A DNA stretch of 5,415 nucleotides from contig JAEWCT010000197.1 in assembly GCA_023390485.1 (NCBI GenBank), positions 1-5,415 on the forward strand, written 5' to 3'. Positions 1-5,368 of this stretch are shown here, piece after piece. The notes under the pieces were generated by a model. The model was not told the origin of the DNA, did no database searches, and saw nothing but the letters and a program-made list of their open reading frames with translations. This DNA comes from Pseudomonadota bacterium (GTDB lineage Bacteria > Pseudomonadota > Alphaproteobacteria > Rhizobiales > Hyphomicrobiaceae). The position numbers were made by a program, and so were the translations under genes. The number at the start of each line of letters is the position of its first letter. The stretch's first letter is position 1.

Positions 1-1
1 T

Positions 2-358
2 TCCTGGACCGTGCCCAAAGGCGAAGTTCGGGACGGCGAAGACCTATATAAAGCTGCATTGCGCGAGTTCGCCGAAGAGACAGGGTTTCATCCGAAGGGC
101 GCGATGACGCCGCTCGGGTCGGTGCGGCAAGCCGGAGGAAAAAGCGTTCATGTTTGGGCGATAGAGGCCGACTGGAATCCCGAGACGCTTATTAGCAATC
201 CATTCAGCATAGAATGGCCGCCGCGCTCGGGCCGAATGCAAAATTTTCCTGAGATTGATCGCGCCGCGTGGTTCGATCTCACGACTGCCCGCACAAAAAT
301 CCTGAAAAGCCAGGGCGCATTTTTGAACCGGCTCGACCTATTGTTGCGGTCCGAATGA
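2..358 (+). CDS. NUDIX hydrolase (COG4119-like NTP pyrophosphohydrolase), 5'-truncated by window edge
   Basis: Predicted NUDIX phosphohydrolase, a cytosolic enzyme class that cleaves a nucleoside diphosphate linked to another group using Mg2+ or Mn2+. Only the last 118 residues are visible. The frame is open to the left edge, and the GTG at 11 lies inside the conserved WTVPKGE segment, so it is not the start. The Nudix box GX5EX7REUXEEXGU is complete: visible residues 7-29 run from G7 through E13 to REFAEETGF, with the metal-binding glutamates E22, E25 and E26 intact. Downstream, GSVRQAGGK, the EWPPRSGRM segment and FPEIDRAAWF match, as I recall it, the family of predicted NTP pyrophosphohydrolases (COG4119), which are about 150 residues long; roughly 30 residues are therefore missing upstream. 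The substrate cannot be told from sequence. The gene ends at TGA 356-358, and no terminator was seen directly behind it. Confidence 0.93.
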   Translation, partial: SWTVPKGEVRDGEDLYKAALREFAEETGFHPKGAMTPLGSVRQAGGKSVHVWAIEADWNPETLISNPFSIEWPPRSGRMQNFPEIDRAAWFDLTTARTKILKSQGAFLNRLDLLLRSE

Positions 359-547
359 GGGCCGCCGCACCGATTTCGATCCAATAAGGAGCAGTGCTAA
401 CCGCATTTTAAGCAACTCCGCATCGGACCAGCGAAAGCTTTGAAGATCTTAGGGAATATCGCCGATATCGAACATATGCGCGCCGATCGACTCGCAGATT
501 GGGATGGCCGGACAAGCGCGAAAAAATCAACGGGATCGAGTGGCGTC

Positions 548-760
548 ATGGTTGAATGCAATTCCAAGATCGAGCTTTCCGCGGCCTATTCCGAGCGGCT
601 TTCGGATGACGAAATCGCGGACATGATGGCGGAGGCCGCCCGGGTCGACGCGATGTTTCAGTCCGGAGAAATTTCGACGATGTATCTCGTCGCTCTCGCA
701 GCCGCGGCCGACGCGTCCAAAGCCTGGGAGCCGGAAGTTTCTGAAGCCTCTGCGGCCTGA
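548..760 (+). CDS. Small acidic hypothetical protein (70 aa)
   Basis: Unrecognised small protein. From the ATG at 548 it gives 70 residues, rich in Ala, Glu, Asp and Ser. Residues around SERLSDDEIADMMAEAARVD and the following Ala-rich stretch look helical and amphipathic; there is no signal peptide or membrane segment. It is probably a cytosolic protein or a small partner protein, but no function can be assigned. The start is uncertain. The same frame is open upstream with an ATG at 476 (82 codons... to the same stop gives 94 residues) and a TTG at 440 (106 residues), neither with a well-placed Shine-Dalgarno. The ATG at 548 has only a weak GAG seven bases upstream. I prefer 548 because codon third positions are clearly more GC-rich from there on. 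The gene is followed after 23 bp by a strong hairpin at 784-809. It lies about 190 bp behind the NUDIX gene, so it is likely a separate transcription unit or a loosely spaced second cistron. Confidence 0.55.
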   Translation: MVECNSKIELSAAYSERLSDDEIADMMAEAARVDAMFQSGEISTMYLVALAAAADASKAWEPEVSEASAA

Positions 761-783
761 CAGAAGCTGCTTATTACGAATAG

Positions 784-809
784 AGGGCGGACGTGGCAGC
801 GTCCGCCCT
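784..809. terminator. Rho-independent terminator hairpin between convergent genes
   Basis: A perfect 10-bp stem (AGGGCGGACG at 784-793 with CGTCCGCCCT at 800-809) closes a 6-base loop, TGGCAG. On the plus strand it is followed by a moderately T-rich run (ATTTCATT, 810-817). On the minus strand the run after the stem is TATTCGTAAT, which is AT-rich but a poor U-tract. The hairpin lies 24 bp after the stop at 760 and 45 bp before the stop of the minus-strand gene ending at 854, so it can serve both genes and probably works best in the plus direction. Confidence 0.8.
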
Positions 810-853
810 ATTTCATTGCGGCTCGCTTCCAAGCGCGAGGCGCCGAACGAACC

Positions 854-1621
854 TCACTTCACACTATACTCCGGGGCATATTCTACGACGGGCGGCGCCG
901 ACCCGGCGTTGAAGAGATAGGTCAGGCCGATACGGGTTACCCAGAAGCTGTCATCCCAGGTTACGTGCACGCTGCAGGGTCCGCCACCGCAGGAATCGAA
1001 CGAAAAGGTTTGGCCGTCCCTTCCCAGATCGACGAACAGTGCGTCGGCGCGGAACGCCCAGTTGTCCCTCAGAAACATTTCGAAGCCGCCGCCGACTGTC
1101 CAGCCCAATTTCGTATCGCTATTCGATTGTCCAAACGGTCCGCCCGGCGCAAATGGATCGCTGAATTCGTGCTCGACAGTGGAATATGCGAGGCCGCCGG
1201 TGGCGAATAACAAGATGTTGTCATCCGCCACTACGCCCACTCTGCCGCGAAGCGAGCTGAACCAGTTCATCGATGAGCTGAAGGCTTCGCCGCACCCCTG
1301 GCATCCGGGTCGGGTTTCGGCGCCGAAATAGCTGAATTCCGATTCAACGCCGATGAGCGCATCACCGCATTGGTAGTTGTAGCCGCTGTACTGACCGATG
1401 GTGAAGCCTCCATCATTGGCGCTGATGGAACCGGCATCGGCCGCCGCCTTCGTTCTCATGCTGCCGCCGCCGAGCTCTCCGCCAACGTAGAGACCGGAGT
1501 AAATTCCGCCGCATGGCATTCCGGGCGGCCCACCCCAAGGAAGATCCAGCCCATCGGCATGTGCCGCCGAAGCTCCGAGAAGGCACAAGAGTAGCGCTGT
1601 AAACAGCTGAGCTATTTTCAT
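854..1621 (-). CDS. Outer-membrane beta-barrel protein, Omp25/Omp31-like porin family
   Basis: Predicted outer-membrane eight-stranded barrel (OMP_b-brl type), 255 residues. Residues 1-22 are a signal peptide: K2, a hydrophobic core LFTALLLCLLGA, then the cleavage motif AHA|DG. The mature protein shows the family pattern. GIYSGLYVGGELGG (39-52) is the first strand, and GYNYQ...LIGVESEFSYFG (80-100) follows. SSLRGRVGVV plus LLFATGGLAYS (122-147), LGWTVGGGFEMF (172-183), NWAFRADALFVDLG (187-200) and VTRIGLTYLFN (228-238) complete it. An unusual 17-residue tail follows the last aromatic strand. There are six cysteines after the signal (37, 85, 107, 110, 211, 216), including CQGC and CGGGPC pairs in loop regions. 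The frame stays open upstream to an ATG at 1756, but that would place a 45-residue Phe/Ser-rich peptide before the signal sequence, so the ATG at 1621 is chosen. The Shine-Dalgarno is weak. The role is probably structural or adhesive; transport is not shown. Confidence 0.87.
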   Translation of the reverse strand: MKIAQLFTALLLCLLGASAAHADGLDLPWGGPPGMPCGGIYSGLYVGGELGGGSMRTKAAADAGSISANDGGFTIGQYSGYNYQCGDALIGVESEFSYFGAETRPGCQGCGEAFSSSMNWFSSLRGRVGVVADDNILLFATGGLAYSTVEHEFSDPFAPGGPFGQSNSDTKLGWTVGGGFEMFLRDNWAFRADALFVDLGRDGQTFSFDSCGGGPCSVHVTWDDSFWVTRIGLTYLFNAGSAPPVVEYAPEYSVK

Positions 1622-1635
1622 AATATAAGAACCCG

Positions 1636-1726
1636 TCTGAAAACTGATTTGAGAAAATCTGATATTCGCCGTCTGAAAAATCGGAAGCTTGGAAATTCGA
1701 AAACTGAGTAGATTGAAGTCGGAAAA
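1636..1726 (-). repeat. Degenerate TCNGAAAA repeat in the leader of the outer-membrane protein gene
   Basis: On the plus strand, versions of TCNGAAAA occur at 1636-1643 (TCTGAAAA), 1650-1657 (TGAGAAAA), 1672-1679 (TCTGAAAA), 1696-1703 (TTCGAAAA) and 1719-1726 (TCGGAAAA). Successive distances are 14, 22, 24 and 23 bp. The copies at 1633-1643 and 1669-1679 share an exact 11-mer, CCGTCTGAAAA, and GAAAACTGA recurs at 1639 and 1699. Read in the direction of the outer-membrane protein gene this is a pyrimidine-rich leader with T-tracts about two helical turns apart. It could be a curved promoter region, a binding-site cluster, or simply an old slipped repeat. The repeat is imperfect. Confidence 0.5.
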
Positions 1727-1852
1727 ACCGGAATTGCAATGAAAGCTTCGCTTCACCCACAGGGGATGTGATTCGCGGCAAGACGTCGAGCGCGGCGCAG
1801 CCGGGTGGCTCTCATTACGGCGCGGCGTTGCCCAACCTCCACGCCCATCGAT

Positions 1853-1862
1853 GCTTCGAAGC
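1853..1862. promoter_or_regulatory. Possible operator: perfect 10-bp palindrome
   Basis: GCTTCGAAGC is a perfect palindrome in the intergenic region, about 146 bp before the LuxR start and 232 bp before the outer-membrane protein start. It is shorter than the 18-20 bp lux-box type and does not match the CTGNCC half-site, so assignment to the neighbouring LuxR protein is speculative. A 10-bp palindrome can occur by chance. Confidence 0.2.
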
Positions 1863-2007
1863 CCCTGCCCCGTGCGGCACTTTCAGCAAATCATCCGCAT
1901 ACGCATTTAATTTAAAATGATGCAGCGCCGCTTTACGCATACTCCACGCGACGGCGTTACAATCAAAAATGTTTTAGAGCCTCTTTATACTCTGGATTTA
2001 TTTTACA

Positions 2008-2679
2008 GTGCTGAAGGGCGTATTAGCGCAGATCGTGCCGGATCCGGCGGCGATCGTCGAGCGAGACAAGGGCGTCGCATTCCTTTCTGCCACGCGTTCG
2101 ATTTATCATCTCAATGATCTTTTCTATTTGTGTGTGAATATCCCCCGGCATTCGAGCCGCGCGTTCGTGCATTGTGCGTTCAGCAGCGATTTTGCAAGCC
2201 AAGCGATTACGCCTTATCCCATTCCGCCTGCGCAACTGGCCAACCTGGAAATCACGAAACTCGCGCGATGGAAAGGCTGCAGCACTATTGAAGCTTCAGA
2301 GTCGGCGATCGAGCTGACGGCCCGCGGCCGCGAGATCGCGATTTTAGGATACACGCGCAGCTTGCCGCTGGCGGGCGACACCGATGCGGAAGGCGCGCCC
2401 TCCTGTGCCGAGCTCAAAACACTCGGTGACTATTTCCATAGCCATATGCTGCGCCGAAACGGCATCGATACATCCGATGCGCTCGTAATATCGGCGAGAG
2501 AACTGGACTGCTTGCGATGGGTGGCAGCCGGCAAGTCGGCGTGGGAGGCAAGCGTGATCCTCGGGATCAGCGAACGCACGGTGCGCTTCCACTTGAATTC
2601 CGCGCGAGAAAAGCTGAACTGCACGACGACGACGCAGGCGGTTGCGAAGGTCGTTGCTCAACAACTCATCGCGATATGA
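2008..2679 (+). CDS. LuxR-family transcriptional regulator with a degenerate autoinducer-binding domain
   Basis: Predicted DNA-binding regulator of 223 residues, of the quorum-sensing LuxR class. The C-terminal GerE-type helix-turn-helix spans about residues 160-220. ISARELDCLRWVAAGKS is followed by ILGISERTVRFHLNSAREKL and TQAVAKVV. The residues equivalent to TraR E178, L182 and G188 are present as E165, L169 and G175. The N-terminal 150 residues have the layout of an acyl-homoserine-lactone domain, with NDLFYLCVNIP near 36 and a closing LGDYFHSHMLR helix at 139-149. However, the invariant Trp/Tyr/Asp-Pro/Trp set of true AHL receptors is not evident: the WxxxY and DPV region is replaced by SSDFASQAITPYP. 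It is therefore best called a LuxR solo, possibly with altered or lost ligand binding. No luxI-like synthase lies in the window. The start is GTG 2008, the first usual start after the in-frame TAG at 1975-1977; its Shine-Dalgarno is poor. The 3' end overlaps the convergent gene by 22 bp. Confidence 0.88.
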   Translation: MLKGVLAQIVPDPAAIVERDKGVAFLSATRSIYHLNDLFYLCVNIPRHSSRAFVHCAFSSDFASQAITPYPIPPAQLANLEITKLARWKGCSTIEASESAIELTARGREIAILGYTRSLPLAGDTDAEGAPSCAELKTLGDYFHSHMLRRNGIDTSDALVISARELDCLRWVAAGKSAWEASVILGISERTVRFHLNSAREKLNCTTTTQAVAKVVAQQLIAI

Positions 2680-3668
2680 TGGCTTTTCTGCTTCGCTTTT
2701 CTAATCGGCAGCACATTTGCAATCGCAATTCCGGGCGGCAGTGACGGCGAAGGCGGGCTCACCGCAGCGGTGGCAAGGTTCTCAAACGCTGCGCGAACGC
2801 GAGCATATGCTGTCCATGCGTGCATCGCAGACTCCCAGCCCCCGATCACGCCTTCCAATGAGCGAAGCGCACGGCCAGCAACGATGGCGGCGGCGATCAT
2901 CATTCCGATGGTCAGCGTGCCGGCGAGCACGAGATGCGCGCTCCAGCCAAGAATCGCGGCCGCCGTCAGCGCCTGCGCGACGTAGGAGGCCCGGCGCTCG
3001 CGCTTCAGAATAACGGTCCCCGATACGAGTGCTGCGATCAACACGATCGCACCGAGACCGGGATTTATGAGAATGAGCCAGATAAGAAAAAGCGGCAGCA
3101 TCGGCGCGTCAGTGAGATGCCGCATTGTCGGGCTTCCGACGAAAATGCGCACCTTGTGTAGGTCGCGCATGATGTCCACATAGCCACGTTCCTGCGTCGG
3201 CCCGGAGGCCATTATGGCGGAGAGTAGCGCGTTGCCGAAGAGCATTTCCATCGAGACCGCCAAGTCGTTCAAAATCGTCCTTCGACGAATGTCGAGCATC
3301 AACATCGCGGCGATCAGGATCAGCGTCACAAGCGGCAATGACAGAAGCGGCGCGAGCCCTCTAACCGGCGAAACGAAATCGGATAGTCGAAGAAGAGAGG
3401 CCGGCACGATCAGCACCGAGAGGTTGGCCAAAATCGAAAACATCGCAACGCGGATGACCGTCCGCTTTGCCATCAGCCGCCAACACGCCAGCGTTTCGAT
3501 GGCGCGCTCGGCCTGTAGCAATGAGGTTTCACGGGGTGGCTTTGGAGCGAACGATTGCTCGAACTCACGCTGAATGTTCAAAAGCCGCCGTAATGCCGGA
3601 TGCGGAAAAACCGTTCCGCTTGCGTCATAACCACTTGTCAGTGAGGCCCTTTGCTCAGCCGCTGGCAT
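2658..3668 (-). CDS. Truncated PrtD-like type I secretion ABC transporter: membrane domain only, probably decayed
   Basis: This resembles the permease half of PrtD-type type I secretion permease/ATPases, inner-membrane proteins that export unfolded proteins through an HlyD/TolC channel. The product has 336 residues; complete members are near 550-600. Hydrophobic segments lie at about 71-92, 105-126, 188-220 and 232-263. Family landmarks are the DLHKVRIFVGSP segment (169-180, equivalent to the usual DL..+R.F..SP), DAPMLPLFLIWLI (187-199), HLVLAGTLTIGMMIAA (245-260) and GRALRSLEGVIGGW (265-278). Two defects are seen. After VILKRER (219-225) the long cytoplasmic helix and part of the next membrane segment, some 55-70 residues in relatives, appear missing in frame. 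The chain also stops about ten residues into the ATPase domain, so Walker A, Walker B and the signature motif are all absent; the last 13 or so residues are read antisense through the LuxR 3' end. The start ATG has GAGGG five bases upstream and overlaps the previous gene by 14 bp. It is unlikely to be a working exporter. Confidence 0.78.
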   Translation of the reverse strand: MPAAEQRASLTSGYDASGTVFPHPALRRLLNIQREFEQSFAPKPPRETSLLQAERAIETLACWRLMAKRTVIRVAMFSILANLSVLIVPASLLRLSDFVSPVRGLAPLLSLPLVTLILIAAMLMLDIRRRTILNDLAVSMEMLFGNALLSAIMASGPTQERGYVDIMRDLHKVRIFVGSPTMRHLTDAPMLPLFLIWLILINPGLGAIVLIAALVSGTVILKRERRASYVAQALTAAAILGWSAHLVLAGTLTIGMMIAAAIVAGRALRSLEGVIGGWESAMHAWTAYARVRAAFENLATAAVSPPSPSLPPGIAIANVLPIRKAKQKSHHIAMSC

Positions 3669-3909
3669 GGCCGCCCTCGAACAGGTCGAGCGTGCTGGTC
3701 AAATGATCGAGATCGTTGTTCGATGCCGTTAAATGATGTGCAGGAAACGACTGCGGGGCGGCTCCAATCTCTTGCCGAAAGATCGATCTTACCCGGCAGC
3801 GGCCGCGCGTCATCCGCTGGCTGATGATATTCCGGCGCAGGCGATAGGCGAGATGACGATGGAGGTTGCGGCTGACTTTCCGGAATTGCGACCTAGTCTG
3901 ATCGTTCAT
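3655..3909 (-). CDS. Small basic hypothetical protein (84 aa), coupled to the transporter remnant
   Basis: Unrecognised small protein. The first 50 residues are strongly basic (many Arg, with Lys and His), and the last 25 (NNDLDHLTSTLDLFEGGHAS) are acidic and look helical. There is no signal peptide or membrane segment. It is supported as a real gene by its start: ATG 3907-3909 is preceded by AGGAG at exactly six bases spacing, the best Shine-Dalgarno in the window. Third codon positions are roughly 70% G or C by hand count. Its stop codon overlaps the start region of the next gene by 14 bp (ATGCCAGCGGCTGA), the usual sign of translational coupling. It therefore probably heads a two-gene transcript with the PrtD-like remnant. 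It may be a native partner of that secretion locus, or itself a shortened product of the same decay. An opposing frame on the plus strand (3733-3996) covers the same DNA but has no comparable start signal. Confidence 0.55.
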   Translation of the reverse strand: MNDQTRSQFRKVSRNLHRHLAYRLRRNIISQRMTRGRCRVRSIFRQEIGAAPQSFPAHHLTASNNDLDHLTSTLDLFEGGHASG

Positions 3910-3915
3910 CCACCT

Positions 3916-3920
3916 CTCCT
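3916..3920 (-). promoter_or_regulatory. Strong Shine-Dalgarno deciding the start at 3909
   Basis: On the minus strand AGGAG (3920 to 3916) is followed by AGGTGG and then ATG, giving a six-base spacer. AGGTGG itself gives further pairing to the anti-Shine-Dalgarno. This is the main reason to accept the small gene on this strand rather than the overlapping plus-strand frame. Confidence 0.65.
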
Positions 3921-4370
3921 ATCGATGCAGGACGACGTTGCTGGCAAGCTTTGCTGGGCGCGAACAATGCCGGAGAAGCATCGTTCAAGAACCTGATCGG
4001 AACGACAGTGGCGCTTAGAGAATTCTGCTCAAATTGAAAATAGAACGTTCGCGGGCCGCGCTTGCCTGACTTCTACGCCCGCACCGGATGCAAATTTTCC
4101 GACGGCACTGGCGGGGTGATTTGCATAGAGAGCCTTGCGCGAGCTTCTCGCGTGCGGACGCCTCGGTCTGGGAGAGAAACGAGACGCCCGCTATCTGGCC
4201 AACGCGCGGACGGAGGCTTCGCTGGCTCGCCCAGAGTCTCACATAGGCGCGGCCAATCAACTGTCGAAACCGTCAGGGGTATTTGCTTGAAAAGCCCATA
4301 GCGCGCGCGCGTTTTGTAGGATCAATTGGCAAGAGGTTTCGACTGCCCCGTTTCGCCAACCTTTTTGCCC

Positions 4371-4376
4371 GGAAAG
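4371..4376 (+). promoter_or_regulatory. Shine-Dalgarno supporting the alcohol dehydrogenase start at 4385
   Basis: GGAAAG lies eight bases before ATG 4385. It separates this start from the in-frame TTG at 4283, which would add 34 residues not belonging to the family. Confidence 0.5.
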
Positions 4377-4384
4377 ATCGATCG

Positions 4385-5368
4385 ATGAAAGCCATGGTCT
4401 TCCACGCCGTCGGACGGCCACTGGAGCTCGAAGAGCGGCCTGATCCAAACCCTGAGAGTGGCCAGATACGCATTCGCGTCGAAGCGTGCGCCGTCTGCCG
4501 GACGGATCTTCATATCGTCGATGGCGAATTGCCGTTTCCGAAGCTGCCGATCATTCTTGGTCATCAGATCATCGGCATCGTGGAGGCGGTTGGCCCTGGT
4601 ACGACGGATCATCGTGTTGGTGATCGCGTCGGTGTGCCTTGGCTCGGACACGTCTGCGGACACTGTCCCTATTGCGCCAGCGGACGAGAGAACCTCTGCG
4701 ACGCCCCGCTCTTCACGGGCTACACGCGTGACGGCGGTTTCGCGACACACACCGTCGCGGATGCCGATTTCGCGTTTCCGATGGCGAATTTCGACGATCC
4801 CGTCGCAGCGGCACCCTTGATGTGCGCGGGCCTCATCGGCTGGCGATCATTGCGGCTCGCCGGCGAGGGCGAGCGGATCGGCATCTATGGCTTCGGGGCG
4901 GCGGCGCACATCATCACACAAGTGTGCCGCTGGCAGGGCCGCGAGGTCTATGCGTTCACCCGATCCGGCGACGAAGCCGCGCAGCGGTTTGCCCTTGCTC
5001 TCGGCGCACGCTGGAGCGGCACATCTGATGCTACGCCGCCGGACCCTCTCGATGCCGCCATCATCTTCGCGCCGGTCGGATCGCTGGTGCCCGCGGCGCT
5101 CAGGGCCGTTCGCAAGGGCGGCCGCGTCGTCTGCGGAGGAATCCACATGAGCGACATTCCCTCGTTCCCCTACTACACACTCTGGGAAGAGCGGGAAATT
5201 CGATCGGTCGCTAACTTGACCCGGCAGGACGGCCGGGAGTTTGTCGCCATTGCTCCGAAGGCCGGGGTCAAGACAACGACGACAATCTATCCGTTGACGG
5301 CCGCGAACGAGGCGTTGGCGGATCTCAGGGCGGGACGCTTTTCCGGCGCGGCCGTGCTTGTTCCTTAA
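4385..5368 (+). CDS. Zinc-dependent alcohol dehydrogenase, medium-chain (AdhP/COG1064-like)
   Basis: Predicted cytosolic NAD(P)-dependent alcohol/aldehyde oxidoreductase of the medium-chain family, 327 residues and apparently complete. The GroES-like catalytic domain (about 1-150) has catalytic-zinc ligands C38 (in AVCRTD), H60 (in LGHQ) and C147 (in LMCAG). The structural-zinc site is intact: C91, C94, C97 and C105 in CGHCPYCASGRENLC. The Rossmann fold follows with GIYGFGAAAH (166-175), then a beta strand ending in YAFTRS (189-194). There is no acidic residue at the end of that strand, which might favour NADP(H), but this is inference. The Glu that usually follows the zinc His is Gln61; GHQ is, to my knowledge, also found in other members of this subfamily. 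The C-terminus (ALADLRAGRFSGAAVLVP) is typical. ATG 4385 matches the normal family N-terminus MKAMVF. The physiological substrate cannot be deduced. No partner gene is visible in the remaining 47 bp. Confidence 0.94.
   Translation: MKAMVFHAVGRPLELEERPDPNPESGQIRIRVEACAVCRTDLHIVDGELPFPKLPIILGHQIIGIVEAVGPGTTDHRVGDRVGVPWLGHVCGHCPYCASGRENLCDAPLFTGYTRDGGFATHTVADADFAFPMANFDDPVAAAPLMCAGLIGWRSLRLAGEGERIGIYGFGAAAHIITQVCRWQGREVYAFTRSGDEAAQRFALALGARWSGTSDATPPDPLDAAIIFAPVGSLVPAALRAVRKGGRVVCGGIHMSDIPSFPYYTLWEEREIRSVANLTRQDGREFVAIAPKAGVKTTTTIYPLTAANEALADLRAGRFSGAAVLVP

Larger units (their letters stand above)
1622..2007. other. Divergent intergenic region between the outer-membrane protein and LuxR genes
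   Basis: This is 386 bp without a convincing gene. It must hold the promoters of both divergent genes. The left part (1622-1740) carries the degenerate repeat described separately. The middle (about 1770-1880) is GC-rich with a perfect 10-bp palindrome at 1853-1862 and an imperfect 14-bp inverted repeat at 1866-1879 (TGCCCCGTGCGGCA, one mismatched pair). The right part (about 1900-2005) is AT-rich. A TATACT at 1986-1991 resembles a -10 box for the LuxR gene, but no good -35 is found 16-18 bp upstream, so a promoter there is only suggested. A reading frame from ATG 1917 to 2117 was judged to be chance. Confidence 0.6.
3910..4384. other. 475-bp stretch without a convincing gene, possibly decayed coding DNA
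   Basis: No reading frame here has both a good start signal and a recognisable product. The frames at 4015-4260 (-) and 4062-4301 (+) are Arg/Ser/Gly-rich and look like shadow translations. One short plus-strand frame, 4129-4290, bounded by stops, reads more like protein (ALRELLACGRLGLGEKRDAR, then YLANARTEASLA) but has no Shine-Dalgarno and I cannot name it. The stretch must contain the promoter of the minus-strand pair that starts at 3909 and of the alcohol dehydrogenase that starts at 4385. No good -35/-10 pair was found for either. An alternating GC tract lies at 4301-4311. Confidence 0.5.

Noticed and set aside
1866..1879. TGCCCCGTGCGGCA as a lux-box-like operator
   Set aside because: Only 14 bp with one mismatched pair, and not matching CTGNCC half-sites. 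Not enough to call a LuxR binding site.
1917..2117. Plus-strand frame starting at ATG 1917 in the intergenic region
   Set aside because: It overlaps the clear LuxR gene in another frame, its product has no recognisable pattern, and it has no good Shine-Dalgarno.
2680..2705. T-rich run after the LuxR stop as a rho-independent terminator
   Set aside because: It contains a direct repeat of GCTTTTCT but no inverted repeat able to form a stem.
3733..3996. Plus-strand frame of 87 codons with a C-terminal segment (LSMQDDVAGKL) faintly like an AbiEii-type nucleotidyltransferase
   Set aside because: The resemblance is one short segment. No catalytic motif is present, and the opposite strand has a far better start signal. 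Treated as a shadow or at most a remnant.
4015..4260. Minus-strand frame of 81 codons
   Set aside because: It starts with TTG without a ribosome-binding site, its product is Arg/Ser-rich, and it lies opposite a more protein-like frame. No support as a gene.
4445..4600. Gln61 in GHQ as evidence of an inactive alcohol dehydrogenase
   Set aside because: All zinc ligands are intact, and GHQ, as far as I know, occurs in other members of this subfamily, so it is not a sign of lost activity.
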